Of a stretch of DNA of 51,987 nucleotides, positions 18,101 through 26,499 are shown in pieces; the first letter of the stretch is position 1, and every line of letters begins with the position of its first letter. Position numbers and translations under genes: made by a program. The notes below the pieces were generated by a model that saw nothing but the letters and a program-made list of their open reading frames with translations, was not told the origin of the DNA and ran no database searches. The DNA is from Lysobacter sp. (lineage in GTDB: Bacteria; Pseudomonadota; Gammaproteobacteria; Xanthomonadales; Xanthomonadaceae): NCBI GenBank assembly GCA_008015835.1, contig SSGH01000004.1:1-51987 (forward strand), written 5' to 3'.

Positions 18101-19086
18101 AGGGCACGCTGCGCGTCGACGGCACGCTCGGTTGGCGCGAGGGCGATACGCCGCTGCGACTCGCCTTGCGCGGCGAGAATATTTTGATTTCCGATACGCG
18201 CGAACTGCGCGCGATGGTCGATCCGAACGTCGACGTGCGCTACGCCGTCGGCCAACCCATCGCCGTCAGCGGCGAGGTGCGCGTGACCAGCGCGAAGATC
18301 GCGCTCGAAGGCTTGAGCGAAGGTGTGTCCGCATCGCCGGATGTGGTGGTGCTCGATCCGGCCAATCCGCAGCGCACCGCGAGCGCGCCGCTGGATTTGG
18401 ATCTCGCCTTGACCATGGGCGACGACGTGAAGCTCTACGGCTTCGGCCTCGACGGCACGCTCGGCGGCAGCGTGCGGATGCGCGCGCGCCCGGGCCGCGA
18501 AACCGTGGCGACCGGCACGCTCGATATCGACGGCCGCTACAGCGCGTACGGCCAAAAACTGCAGATCGAACGCGGCCGTTTGGTGTGGTCGAACACGCCG
18601 TTCGCCGACCCCATTCTCGATATTCGCGCGCAGCGCGTGGTCGGCGACGTCACCGCCGGCATCGATGTGAAAGGCCGCGCCTCCGCGCCCGAAGCCGAGG
18701 TGTGGAGCGATCCGGCGACCAGCGAATCGGAAGCGTTGGCGTATCTCGCGCTCGGTCGCCCGCTCGCCACCGCCAGCGCCGACGAAAATCGGCAGCTCAG
18801 CGCCGCCACCGCCGCGCTGTCCGCCGGCAATCTGCTGGCGGGTCAACTCGGCGCGAAGATCGGCCTGGACGATGCCGGCGTGATCGAATCCCGCGCGCTC
18901 GGCGGCAGCGTGCTGGGCGTCGGCAAATATCTGTCGCCGCGGTTGTACGTGAGCTACGGCGTGTCGCTGCTCGGCACCGGGCAGGTGGTCACGCTGAAGT
19001 ATTTATTGCGCAAGGGCTTCGATATTCAGATCGAATCGAGCACCGTGGAGAATCGCGGCTCGGTGAATTGGCGGCACGAGAAATAA
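15112..19086 (+). CDS. tamB: TamB, inner-membrane-anchored translocation/assembly protein
   Basis: It is very long (1324 aa), with a single N-terminal membrane helix (residues about 42-63, AGLVLLALVVGYWLFNTL) after a basic region. A long repetitive beta-rich stretch follows. The conserved C-terminal TamB (DUF490) domain has ISDTRELRAMVDPNVDVRYA and SEALAYLALGRPLATASADE, ending VENRGSVNWRHEK. It spans the periplasm to TamA. I chose the ATG at 15112; the open frame upstream overlaps tamA and is not coding. The tamAB pair is the typical operon. Confidence 0.94.
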   Translation: MRDASASSTPTSLPVPDERDARIAALRARRRARLRWLAWRSAFVTAGLVLLALVVGYWLFNTLRGRDVLLDQIVSRLPAGTELHWSRAEGPASGPMTLHDVRFVQRTCPDVGGEPVAWPNCATPLITSFAAKRATLDPTLRPLLGRTLRLETLAIAEAALILPEDDAPFELPRWPESLPKIAPPLALQAETIRIDGLKILRREGKRLAPIVRIARLRGGLDAEDGRLQVRDLVADTDRGRFALRGEYAPRDDYRMDLLATVVLPAPAGRTPARLGLIARGDIDALDVGIGGRAPGPVRVGLTLRGARDPRWTATARGERLRLSALTGEDSDDATYAFDLRMRGTNGAAKLDGRIAQQPPGDADAPSREIAILPSELALRDQVLTVAPLSLALFDGRIDLRGRLDVRTPADARFDGTLAARGLRWRNADASTDLLGDGDFVVAGRAAAWTATGDARLQRKVGKTLERATIAFDARGDAAHADIATLRATMPNGRLDGDGRIEWSPTLRWRADATLAGFDPGYLLPDWPGAVNGRVRSEGAARDDGAIDLSFDATELGGRLRGRALQGRGVARVRLPADENGRIDGEGEIALRIGDSRIDARGRVAQTLDVDATLTPLRLEDLLPDAQGRVRGTLRLTGARTEPNIDADLSGEGVRYAGYRADTVRARGRLPWRAGERGAMTVDAENLDAGIALRRVHLDASGALQALRIEADGDSESLGRIALSGDLAQRGGRWQGTLASLRLAPPSGPAWRLRAPAAFAQTGANGWKIAPSCFGHEDGSAGELCASGEWPRQLDVRGEALPVAWLAPYLEGALPQRDARAQWSIEGVAALDARIRGDGASWRGTAQLRSDAGALAQKIRARRDVLVYRDLRIAANFDPHRFDATLDASLRAEGSVRARIAAGWDADAPLSGEVAIDARELTWMELFSPDIVAPTGRLVGTIALGGRVGQPSIGGQAHLSAFRTELPALAVSLRDGDLRMDAQPDGSARLVGSVRSGEGTLRVDGTLGWREGDTPLRLALRGENILISDTRELRAMVDPNVDVRYAVGQPIAVSGEVRVTSAKIALEGLSEGVSASPDVVVLDPANPQRTASAPLDLDLALTMGDDVKLYGFGLDGTLGGSVRMRARPGRETVATGTLDIDGRYSAYGQKLQIERGRLVWSNTPFADPILDIRAQRVVGDVTAGIDVKGRASAPEAEVWSDPATSESEALAYLALGRPLATASADENRQLSAATAALSAGNLLAGQLGAKIGLDDAGVIESRALGGSVLGVGKYLSPRLYVSYGVSLLGTGQVVTLKYLLRKGFDIQIESSTVENRGSVNWRHEK

Positions 19087-19103
19087 AGCGTCCGCAATCT
19101 TTC

Positions 19104-19172
19104 TTGTGGGAGCGGCGGAAGCCGCGACAGCTCCCCGCGAGAACCTTGTCGCGGCTTCCGCCGCTCCCACAA
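19104..19172. repeat. Perfect REP-type inverted repeat after tamB
   Basis: A 25-base arm (TTGTGGGAGCGGCGGAAGCC, then GCGAC) is followed by its exact complement ending CGCTCCCACAA. The same GGAGCGGCG-AAGCCGCGAC core appears inside glyS. It lies between the convergent tamB and metG genes and could act as a bidirectional transcription barrier. Confidence 0.88.
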
Positions 19173-19232
19173 AAAGCATCGGGCTTACACCGGTTTCTCA
19201 AAAGAATTGGGCTTTCGCCGCTTACGACTGTA

Positions 19233-20795
19233 TCAAGCGTCCGCTTGGAGTCGCGGGAACAAACCCTCGCCCTTTTCGATCTTGGTGCCCGGCGCGATGC
19301 CGCCCCAGGCGCACCAGGTGTCGAGGTTCTGTTCGGCGGTCGGCGCGAGGTACTGCGCGCAGCCGATGCGTTTCCACACGTCGCCCATTTTTTCCGGCAT
19401 CACCGGCCACAGGAACAGCGAGGCGAGACGCAGGGATTCGAGGCAGGTGTAGAGCACGCCGCCGAGGGCGTCGCGCTGTTCGGGCGCGGTCATCTTGAAC
19501 GGCTGCGCGGTCTGGATGAACAGATCGACTTCGCGCACGATCGCGACCGCCGCCTGGGTCATGCGGTCCACCGCCAGATCGTCGGCGGCGCGGCGCGCCT
19601 GCTCCACCAAGTCCAACACCGCCTGTTTCGGCGAGGCGGCGTGTTCGAGCGGCGCTTGGACGATGCCTTCGAAATACTTGTCGAGCATCGTCGTGGTGCG
19701 GCTGACGTTGTTGCCGACGGTGTTCACCAGATGGGTGGTGTACGCCTCGTGGATGCGTTCGCGCGCGAAATCCGCATCGGCTGCGCCCAGCGGGCCGGCG
19801 ACGACGAGGAAGAATCGCATCGCATCCAGGCCGTATTTCGCGACGTAACCGTCGATCTCATTCAAGTCGACGAAGTTGCCCATGCTCTTGGACATCTTCT
19901 CGCCTTCGCGAATCCAGAACCCGTGCGCGTGCACGCGCTGCGGCGGCGCGATCCACTCGTTGCCGGGGCGCTTGCGCAGCGCCAGCAGCAGCGCGGGCCA
20001 GATCACCGCGTGGAACCAGAGGATGTCCTTGCCGACCAGATGCACGTCGGCCGGCCAGTAATGACGGCGACCGTCGGTATCCACCGCGGACAAATAATTC
20101 AGCAGCGCGTCGATCCACACGTAGATCACGTGCCGGTCTTGTCCCGGCACTTGAATCCCCCAGGATTCGTCGCTGATGCGCGACACCGGCACGTCGTTCA
20201 AGCCGTCGCGAATGCGCGCGAGCATTTCCTGCTTGCGGCCCGGCGGCTGCACGCGCATGGCGTCGGATTCGATCAACTCGATCAGCGCATCGGCGTAAGC
20301 GCTGAGGCGGAAGAAGTAATTCTGTTCGCGACGACGCACCAGCGGGCGTTTGTTGATCGGCGACAGGAAATTCGATTCCTCCGCCGCGGTTTGGGTGACG
20401 TACTCTTCCTGGCCCTCGTCGTACCAACCTTCGTACTCGCCGAGGTACACGTCGCCCGATTCGAGCAACTGCGACACGCGCAAACGCACTTCGTCTTTGT
20501 GGCGCGGTTCGCTGGTGCGGATGAAGTCGTCGAACGCGAGTCCGAGCGATTGGAAACAGGCCTTGAACGCATCCGCGTTCTGTTTCGACCACGCTTCGGC
20601 CGACATCCCGTTTTCGTTCGCCTTCTCGATCACCTTGTTGGAGTGCTCGTCGGTGCCGGTGAGCAGGAAGGTGTCGTCGCCCTTCAGCCGGTGGTAGCGC
20701 GCGATCACGTCGGCGATCAACGTCGTGTAGACGTGCCCGATGTGCGGGCGGTCGTTGACGTAGTAGATCGGCGTGGAAATGTAGAAACGGGACAT
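19233..20795 (-). CDS. metG: Methionyl-tRNA synthetase, short zinc-less form
   Basis: The class I signatures are visible: HIGHVYTTLIADVIARYHRL near the start and EGEKMSKSMGNF further in, with YVWIDALLNYLS between. It attaches methionine to tRNA-Met. The length is 520 aa with no C-terminal dimerisation/tRNA-binding domain. The zinc-knuckle cysteines found in E. coli MetG are absent (the region reads GWYDEGQEEYVTQTAAEES). This matches the mitochondrial/Bacillus-like branch rather than the roughly 690-residue enzyme expected in xanthomonads. The ATG at 20795 is the family start. Confidence 0.92.
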   Translation of the reverse strand: MSRFYISTPIYYVNDRPHIGHVYTTLIADVIARYHRLKGDDTFLLTGTDEHSNKVIEKANENGMSAEAWSKQNADAFKACFQSLGLAFDDFIRTSEPRHKDEVRLRVSQLLESGDVYLGEYEGWYDEGQEEYVTQTAAEESNFLSPINKRPLVRRREQNYFFRLSAYADALIELIESDAMRVQPPGRKQEMLARIRDGLNDVPVSRISDESWGIQVPGQDRHVIYVWIDALLNYLSAVDTDGRRHYWPADVHLVGKDILWFHAVIWPALLLALRKRPGNEWIAPPQRVHAHGFWIREGEKMSKSMGNFVDLNEIDGYVAKYGLDAMRFFLVVAGPLGAADADFARERIHEAYTTHLVNTVGNNVSRTTTMLDKYFEGIVQAPLEHAASPKQAVLDLVEQARRAADDLAVDRMTQAAVAIVREVDLFIQTAQPFKMTAPEQRDALGGVLYTCLESLRLASLFLWPVMPEKMGDVWKRIGCAQYLAPTAEQNLDTWCAWGGIAPGTKIEKGEGLFPRLQADA

Positions 20796-20949
20796 GGGGG
20801 CTTCGCGGTGTGGGGGCGTCGCGCGGCGTTCGAAGCGGCGGCGAAAACGCGGATGGATGCCTATCTTAACGGAAGGGGTCGGCCCCGCGGCGCGAGACCG
20901 ACCCCTCGTATCGCGTCCGCGACGAACGCCGCGGCCGATGTCGTCGCCT

Positions 20950-22875
20950 TCAGCCGGCCAACAGGCGATTCATCCGCGCGACGAACGCCGCCGGGTCGTC
21001 CAGGCTGCCGCATTCGGCCAGCATCGCCTGCTCGAACAGCAGCGTCGCCCAATCGCCGACGCTCGCTTCGTCGGCGTCCTGCAGGCGCTTCACCAGGGCG
21101 TGCTCGGCGTTGATTTCCAGGATCGGCACGCTCTCCGGCGCCGCTTGGCCGGCGGCCTTGAACAGCCGCTGCATGTGCAGCGACATGTCGTATTCGTCGA
21201 CCACGACGCAGGCGGCCGAATCGACGAGCCTATTGGACACACGCACGTCCTTCACCTTCGCGCCCAGCGCGGCCTTGATCTTTTCCACCACCGGCGCCGC
21301 GGTTTTCACGGCTGCCTCGTGCGCGGCCTTGTCCTGCGCGTCGCCGAGTTTGTCCAGATCCAATTCGCCCTTGGCGACGTTGCGGAAGGATTTCCCGGCG
21401 TATTCGTGCAGATAGCCCGACATCCAATCGTCGATGCGCTCGTGCATCAGCAGCACTTCGACGCCGCGGGCCTTCAACGCTTCGAGTTTCGGATGGCTGC
21501 GCGCCGCGTTCCAACTGTCGGCGGTCAGGTAATAGATGTCTTCCTGCGTGCCGGTCATCCGCTGCAGGTAATCGTCAAGACCGATGCGCTGGTCGGCGCT
21601 GTCGCTGCGCGTGGTGGCGAAGCGCAGCAGCTTCAGCACGCGCTCGCGATTCGCGGCGTCTTCCACCACGCCTTCCTTCAGCACGGCGCCGAACGCATTC
21701 CAGAATTTCGCATAGTTCTCCGGTTCGTCGCGCGCGATCTTCTCCAGCGTGTCCAGCACGCGCTTGGTCAACGCGCCCTTGATGCGCTCGACTTGGCGGC
21801 TTTCCTGCAGCAATTCGCGGCTGACGTTCAGCGGCAAATCGTCCGAATCCACCACGCCGCGCACGAAGCGCAGATACGCCGGCAGCATCTGCTCGGCGGC
21901 GTCCATGATGAAGATGCGCTTGATGTAGAGCTTCAGCCCCGTGCGCTCGTCGCGGCCCTGCTGGAAATCGAACGGCGCCTGCGTCGGCAGGTACAGCAGC
22001 GAGGTGAAATTCTGATTGCCTTCGACGCGATTGTGGCTCCAGGCCAGCGGGTCGAGGAAATCGTGGCTGATGTGTTTATAGAACGCCTTGTAATCGTCGT
22101 CGCTCAATTCGGTTTTCGGCCGCGTCCACAGCGCGGAGGCCTGATTGACGGTTTCGAGCGCGGGCGCTTCGGCGGGCGCGTCGTCCGCGCTGTCGTCTTC
22201 GTTTGCGCGTTTCGGCGGCGCGGCCATGCGGATCGGGAAGCCGACGTGATCGGAATACGTGCGGATCAACGAACGCAGTTTCCAATCCTGCAGATAATCG
22301 CTCGCGTCCTCGCGTAGATGCAGACGCAGCTCGGTGCCGCGGCCGAAGTCGGTGGGCGCGGGTTCCAGGGTGAACGCGCCGTCGCCGTTCGAGCGCCACG
22401 TCCAAGCCTCCTGCAGGCCGGCGCGGCGGCTGGTGACGGCGATTTCGTCGGCCACGATGAACGCGGAGTAGAAACCGACGCCGAATTGGCCGATCAACTG
22501 CGCGTCAGGCTTCTGCCCGGCGGCGAGGCTGTCCAGAAACCGACGCGTGCCCGAATGCGCCACGGTGCCGAGATTGCGCATCAACTCGTCGTGGCTCATG
22601 CCGATGCCGTTGTCGCGCAGGATCAAGACGCGCGCATCGCGGTCGATCGCCAAATCGATGGTGAGTTCGGCGTCGTCGCCCAGCAACGAGGGGTCGGCGA
22701 TCGCCTCGAAGCGCAGCTTCTCGCAGGCGTCGGAGGCGTTGGACACCAGCTCGCGCAGGAAGATGTCCTTGTTCGAGTACAGCGAATGGATGACCAACTG
22801 CAGCACCTGCTGCACGTCGGCCTGAAAGGCGTGGGTTTCGACCGGGCGGGTCGGGGTCTCGGTGTCGGTACTCAT
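20950..22875 (-). CDS. htpG: Molecular chaperone HtpG (bacterial Hsp90)
   Basis: The N-terminal GHKL ATPase has ELVSNASDACEKLRFEA, DNGIGMSHDEL and GQFGVGFYSAF. The middle domain carries LYIKRIFIMD and LPLNVSRELLQ, and the C-terminal dimerisation domain follows. It assists folding of client proteins in the cytoplasm. The 641-residue length is typical. The ATG at 22875 is preceded by AAGGAGCC, which decides the start over an upstream in-frame ATG at 22992. Confidence 0.97.
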   Translation of the reverse strand: MSTDTETPTRPVETHAFQADVQQVLQLVIHSLYSNKDIFLRELVSNASDACEKLRFEAIADPSLLGDDAELTIDLAIDRDARVLILRDNGIGMSHDELMRNLGTVAHSGTRRFLDSLAAGQKPDAQLIGQFGVGFYSAFIVADEIAVTSRRAGLQEAWTWRSNGDGAFTLEPAPTDFGRGTELRLHLREDASDYLQDWKLRSLIRTYSDHVGFPIRMAAPPKRANEDDSADDAPAEAPALETVNQASALWTRPKTELSDDDYKAFYKHISHDFLDPLAWSHNRVEGNQNFTSLLYLPTQAPFDFQQGRDERTGLKLYIKRIFIMDAAEQMLPAYLRFVRGVVDSDDLPLNVSRELLQESRQVERIKGALTKRVLDTLEKIARDEPENYAKFWNAFGAVLKEGVVEDAANRERVLKLLRFATTRSDSADQRIGLDDYLQRMTGTQEDIYYLTADSWNAARSHPKLEALKARGVEVLLMHERIDDWMSGYLHEYAGKSFRNVAKGELDLDKLGDAQDKAAHEAAVKTAAPVVEKIKAALGAKVKDVRVSNRLVDSAACVVVDEYDMSLHMQRLFKAAGQAAPESVPILEINAEHALVKRLQDADEASVGDWATLLFEQAMLAECGSLDDPAAFVARMNRLLAG

Positions 22876-23017
22876 CCGGGGCTCCTTGGGGATGCGACGG
22901 GAAGGGGGCGCGCTCCGAACCGGCCGAGGGCGACAACGGCCGAGGCGTACGCGCGAGTGCCCGAAACGTGGGCGCCCCCACCAAGGATTCAAGGGGGCGA
23001 AGGCCCGCGCTCACGCG

Positions 23018-23309
23018 GCATGCCGCGTGCGGGCCTGAGCGCCCCGCCACGGAAGGCGGGGCCGGGCGCTCTGATCGCGCGGTGCGGCGCCATGGACGGC
23101 GACCGTTCGTTCGTCGAAGTTTGGAGGCGAGCGGCACTGCCGCGTGCGGGCTCGAGCGCCCCGCCACGGAAGGCGGGGCCGGGCGCTCTGATCGCGCGGT
23201 GCCGCGCCAAGGATGGCAACGTTTTCTTCCTCGAAGCGATGGCCCATAGGCACTGCCGCGTGCGGGTCTCAGCTTCCCGCAACGGATAGCGGGGCCGGGC
23301 GATCCAGCC
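23018..23309. repeat. Tandem array of about 2.5 copies of a 116-bp palindromic element
   Basis: Copies start at 23018, 23134 and 23250 (the last diverged and partial). Each has GCCGCGTGCGGG, then the hairpin GCGCCCCGCC/GGCGGGGCcGGGCGC, then CTGATCGCGCGGTG. The spacers are also similar (CGTTCGTTCGTCGAAG versus CGTTTTCTTCCTCGAAG), so the unit was duplicated whole. It fills most of the 460-base gap upstream of htpG. Confidence 0.85.
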
Positions 23310-23335
23310 TCCCCGATTCTCCGCCCCAATCCCGC

Positions 23336-24538
23336 CTACCGCGCCTCGATCCGCAGACAAGACGCCGAATTCTCGGCCGGCACCGAGACGTGCCCCAGCG
23401 TGTCCAGCGCGGCGGCGTCTTCGCGGGCGATGCGATAGCGGCCCGGGGCCAGGCGCAGACGCGCAGTCTCGACCCCAGCCGGCACCACGATTTGATCGTG
23501 CGCGATCGCGCGGTCGTCCTCGCGTTCCGCGAAGGCGCGCAGCAGCGTGGCGTCCGCACGCGGCGGCACGCACAGCGACACCGGCGCGCCCAACGCGTCT
23601 TCCGCCGCGGCGACCGCGGCCGGCGGGTGCATCACCACAAGATCCACATGCGCCGGCGCCAGCGGCGCGCCGTCGCGCATGGCGACCACCGGCGCGGCGG
23701 CGTCCACCGGCCAAACGCTCGCGGGTTCGGCCTCGCCCGGATCGTTTTCGCCCGGGTCGTGCTCGGTTCTCGGCGCGCAGGCCGTCGCGCCTTGGGCCAC
23801 GGTCAGGGGCACGATGCCCGTGCGTGCGGCGAAGCGCGCGGCCATCCAGCCCGCCTCCGGGTCTTTGGAGATATGCGAGCCGCCCGCGTAGACCAATAAG
23901 CGACGGCCCGGGTGGGCGTCGAGCCAACGCGCCAGCGCCTCGGCTTGGCCGCTTTCGCGGGCCTCGCGGTCGGCGGGGCCTTCGGGTTCGTAGGGCACGA
24001 AAGTCCAATCGAGCGCATGCGCCCGGCGCAGGGCCGCCGCGAACGCGGGGTCGGCGGTGTAGAAGCCGGTGGCCGCGTCGGGCACGCCGTCTTCCAGCGA
24101 GGTCGGCGCCTGTGGCGCGAAGGTCTCCGCCGCCAGCGCGTCGAAGCCCAGCGGGTGCAGAGCCTCGATCAGCCGCCCGAGGAAGACGCGATGGGCGCGC
24201 CGGACATGCGATTCGTTGAGCATCACCACCCGCGTGTCGCGCGCCGCGCGGACCACGACCTCGAGCGCATCGCGATACTCGGCGCCGTCCACCGCGCGCG
24301 GTGCCGTGCAGGCGGGGCGTTCGCGGCCGAGGAACACCGAAATTTGGGCCGCGATTTGCGCGCGCTCCGGCGCGTCGCCGAGCGCGTTCAAGGCCTGCCA
24401 GGGCCGGTTTTGTTCCAGTCGGCTCGACCATTCCGCGGCGGCGTCGCTCGCCATCGCCGGTTCGGCGGCGGATAGGCCGAGCGCGACGGCGCCGACACAA
24501 CCGGCGAACCGACGGCGAGGCGATCGACGAATCGTCAT
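23336..24538 (-). CDS. Exported ChaN/EreA-like (Tiki superfamily) protein, 400 aa
   Basis: A signal peptide covers residues 1 to about 30 (cleavage near AMA-SDA). The motif VVMLNESHVRRAHRVFLGRL corresponds to the E-x-H element of ChaN haem-binding and erythromycin-esterase-like proteins, which share a fold. LLVYAGGSHISKDPE lies near the second conserved region. It is probably periplasmic, and could be haem binding or hydrolytic. The open frame runs far upstream through antisense HlyD sequence; the ATG at 24538 is preceded by GAAGGAGACCC, which sets the start. Confidence 0.75.
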   Translation of the reverse strand: MTIRRSPRRRFAGCVGAVALGLSAAEPAMASDAAAEWSSRLEQNRPWQALNALGDAPERAQIAAQISVFLGRERPACTAPRAVDGAEYRDALEVVVRAARDTRVVMLNESHVRRAHRVFLGRLIEALHPLGFDALAAETFAPQAPTSLEDGVPDAATGFYTADPAFAAALRRAHALDWTFVPYEPEGPADREARESGQAEALARWLDAHPGRRLLVYAGGSHISKDPEAGWMAARFAARTGIVPLTVAQGATACAPRTEHDPGENDPGEAEPASVWPVDAAAPVVAMRDGAPLAPAHVDLVVMHPPAAVAAAEDALGAPVSLCVPPRADATLLRAFAEREDDRAIAHDQIVVPAGVETARLRLAPGRYRIAREDAAALDTLGHVSVPAENSASCLRIEAR

Positions 24539-24985
24539 TCGGGTCTCCTTCGCTTCCTTCGTCCTGACGATGCCCGCGCGATGCCCACGCGATGCCCACG
24601 CGATGCCGCATCGCATGCGGGCGATCGCATAGGAAAGCACCGCGCGCAAACAGAATCCCGCGAACCGCGGCCAGTGTTGCGTAGAACCGTTCTCGAGCGC
24701 AATCGGGCCGCGAACGCGCATGTCCTCACGACCCGCGCACGACGTTTGTTGCATCGCGTCATCCGTCTTCGACGACGATTGCAAGCGCGTGTGCGCTTGC
24801 GCACTCGCGAACGCTGGCGTTGCGATCGATCTCGCGAGGCCGCTCGCCTGTCCGCTCGCCCTCGGTCGTGATGCTATGCTCGGCCCGAACGCATGCGTCG
24901 GACCGCACGACCGCCGCATGCCGCGAAACGATCGAAGCGGAATCGAAGAGGAGAGGGTCGGCAGTATGGCGTACGGGGCGTACGG
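24539..24985 (+). promoter_or_regulatory. Divergent intergenic region upstream of the RiPP cluster
   Basis: No gene is seen in these 447 bases. Near 24566-24604 there is a tandem GATGCCCACGC-type repeat (about 4 copies) close to the ChaN-like start. A possible extended -10 promoter element (TGCTATGCT, 24872-24880) reads toward the HlyD gene, but no -35 box is obvious. This is the only space where a promoter for the first transport operon could lie. Confidence 0.4.
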
Positions 24986-26245
24986 ATGACGGAATCGCTC
25001 TTTCGGCAGGAAGTGTTGGACGAACGGAAAGACAGTCTGTTCGGACAGATCTCGCTGATCCAGCCGGTGCGCACCTGGGTGCTGGTCGCGTGCGCGGTGT
25101 GCATGGCGCTCGCGGTGGTGTTGTTTCTCGCGTTCGGCAGCTACACCCGTCGCAATCGCGTGTCCGGCCACTTGGCGCCGGTGCAGGGCATGGCGACCGT
25201 GGTGTCGCCGGCGGCCGGTTCGATCGGCGAAGTGCGCGTCGCCGAAGGCGATCGCGTGGCCGCGGGCGATGTGCTCGCGGTGGTTCGCGTGCCGCGCGCC
25301 ACGCTGCAGGACGGCGACACCGCCGCCGCGATGCGCGCGCGGTTGCGCGCCCGCGAACGCAGCCTGACTTCCGCCGGGCAAGCGCGCGCGATGGAGGTGT
25401 CCTCGCAGTTGGACGGTTTGGACCAACAACTGCGCTTTCTCGCCGATCAAGCCGAGCAACTGGACAGCGAACTCGCATTGCGCCGCAAACAAGTCGCATT
25501 GGCGAACGAAACGCTGGCGCGCTACGTGTCGCTGCGCGAATCGCGCTACGTCGGCGAACTGCAGGTCGAGCAACAGCAGAGCGCGGTGATCGAACAGACG
25601 CTGGCGCTGCGCCAAATGCAGCGACAAGCGACGGATCTGAACCGTCAGATCGCGGAACTGAAGCAACAGCGCGAGGAAACCCGCGCGTCGCTCGTGCGCA
25701 CCCGCGCCGAATTCGATCGCGACCGCGCCGAACTCGAACAAGAATCCGTGCAGGCCAACGCCGCCGGCGGCGTCGCCTTGCTCGCGCCGGTGAGCGGCGG
25801 CATCGCGGGACAGATGCTCAAGGTCGGCGAACCCGTGCGCGAAGGCCAAACGGTGATGAGCGTGATCCCGGGCGACGGCCGGCTCGAAGCGCAGTTGTCG
25901 GTGCCCAGCCGCGCCATCGGCTTCATTCGCGAAGGCGACGAAGTGCTGCTGCGCTACGAAGCCTACCCGCATCAGAAATTCGGTCATTACCGCGGCCGCG
26001 TGTCGCTCGTCGGCCGCAACGTGATGGATCGTTCCGGCGGCGCGCAAGCGGCGAGCGGCGACGACGACGAACCCTACTACCGCGTCACCGTGACCATCGA
26101 ACGGCAAGCGATCGAGGCGATGGGCAAGCGGCAGCCGCTGCGGCCGGGGATGCTGTTGGAGGCGGATATTCTCGGCGAGCGTCGCCAGTTGTGGGAGTGG
26201 GTGTTCGAGCCCATCCAATCGCTGGCCGGGAATCTCGAGGATTAG
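24986..26245 (+). CDS. HlyD-family periplasmic adaptor for a C39-type exporter
   Basis: It has one N-terminal membrane helix (residues about 30-52, TWVLVACAVCMALAVVLFLA), then a lipoyl-like half (GSIGEVRVAEGDRVAAGDVL). A long helical coiled-coil hairpin spans residues about 105-250, followed by the second lipoyl half (LLAPVSGGIAGQMLKVGEPV) and a beta-barrel domain. This is the adaptor architecture that links an ABC exporter to an outer-membrane channel. The ATG at 24986 fits the family start; the frame upstream is not convincing. It is the first gene of the locus with the C39 exporter at 27615. No TolC gene is in the window. Confidence 0.92.
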   Translation: MTESLFRQEVLDERKDSLFGQISLIQPVRTWVLVACAVCMALAVVLFLAFGSYTRRNRVSGHLAPVQGMATVVSPAAGSIGEVRVAEGDRVAAGDVLAVVRVPRATLQDGDTAAAMRARLRARERSLTSAGQARAMEVSSQLDGLDQQLRFLADQAEQLDSELALRRKQVALANETLARYVSLRESRYVGELQVEQQQSAVIEQTLALRQMQRQATDLNRQIAELKQQREETRASLVRTRAEFDRDRAELEQESVQANAAGGVALLAPVSGGIAGQMLKVGEPVREGQTVMSVIPGDGRLEAQLSVPSRAIGFIREGDEVLLRYEAYPHQKFGHYRGRVSLVGRNVMDRSGGAQAASGDDDEPYYRVTVTIERQAIEAMGKRQPLRPGMLLEADILGERRQLWEWVFEPIQSLAGNLED

Positions 26246-26319
26246 CGTCGTCCGGATCGAACGGGCGGCAGACGTGCGTCAAGGCTTCATCGATCGACGA
26301 GAGAGAGAAAGGAGAACGC

Positions 26320-26499
26320 GTGAAACCAATTTCGCGGAACCGCACGATGCGAACCGAGCCGTTCGCCGCGATCGAGCCGAGTCGCGACGACGGCATCGCG
26401 CGCGGCATCGGTCGAGGCTTCGATCGAGGCTTCGATCTTTCGCGCGCGCACGGCCTCGGCGCCGAACCGAATTCGAATTTCGCAAGGAGAACACGATGA
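26320..26499 (+). CDS. Small Arg/Gly-rich ORF translationally coupled to the ATP-grasp gene, 59 aa
   Basis: The GTG at 26320 is preceded by a strong AAAGGAG ribosome binding site at 8-bp spacing. The stop overlaps the ATP-grasp ATG (ATGA). The peptide begins MKPISRNRTMRTEPFAAIEP and has a GIGRGFDRGFDL repeat. No double-glycine site is seen. It might be a second precursor, an accessory peptide, or only a coupling leader ORF. Coding bias is uncertain because the opposite strand is also open. Confidence 0.45.
   Translation: MKPISRNRTMRTEPFAAIEPSRDDGIARGIGRGFDRGFDLSRAHGLGAEPNSNFARRTR

Noticed and set aside
23018..23309. CRISPR-like repeated block
   Set aside because: The repeat unit is 116 bases with similar spacers and internal hairpins and no cas genes nearby, so it is a tandem palindromic repeat.
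24539..26218. Long minus-strand open frame joined to the ChaN-like gene
   Set aside because: Antisense to the HlyD gene. A good ribosome site and signal peptide place the real start at 24538.
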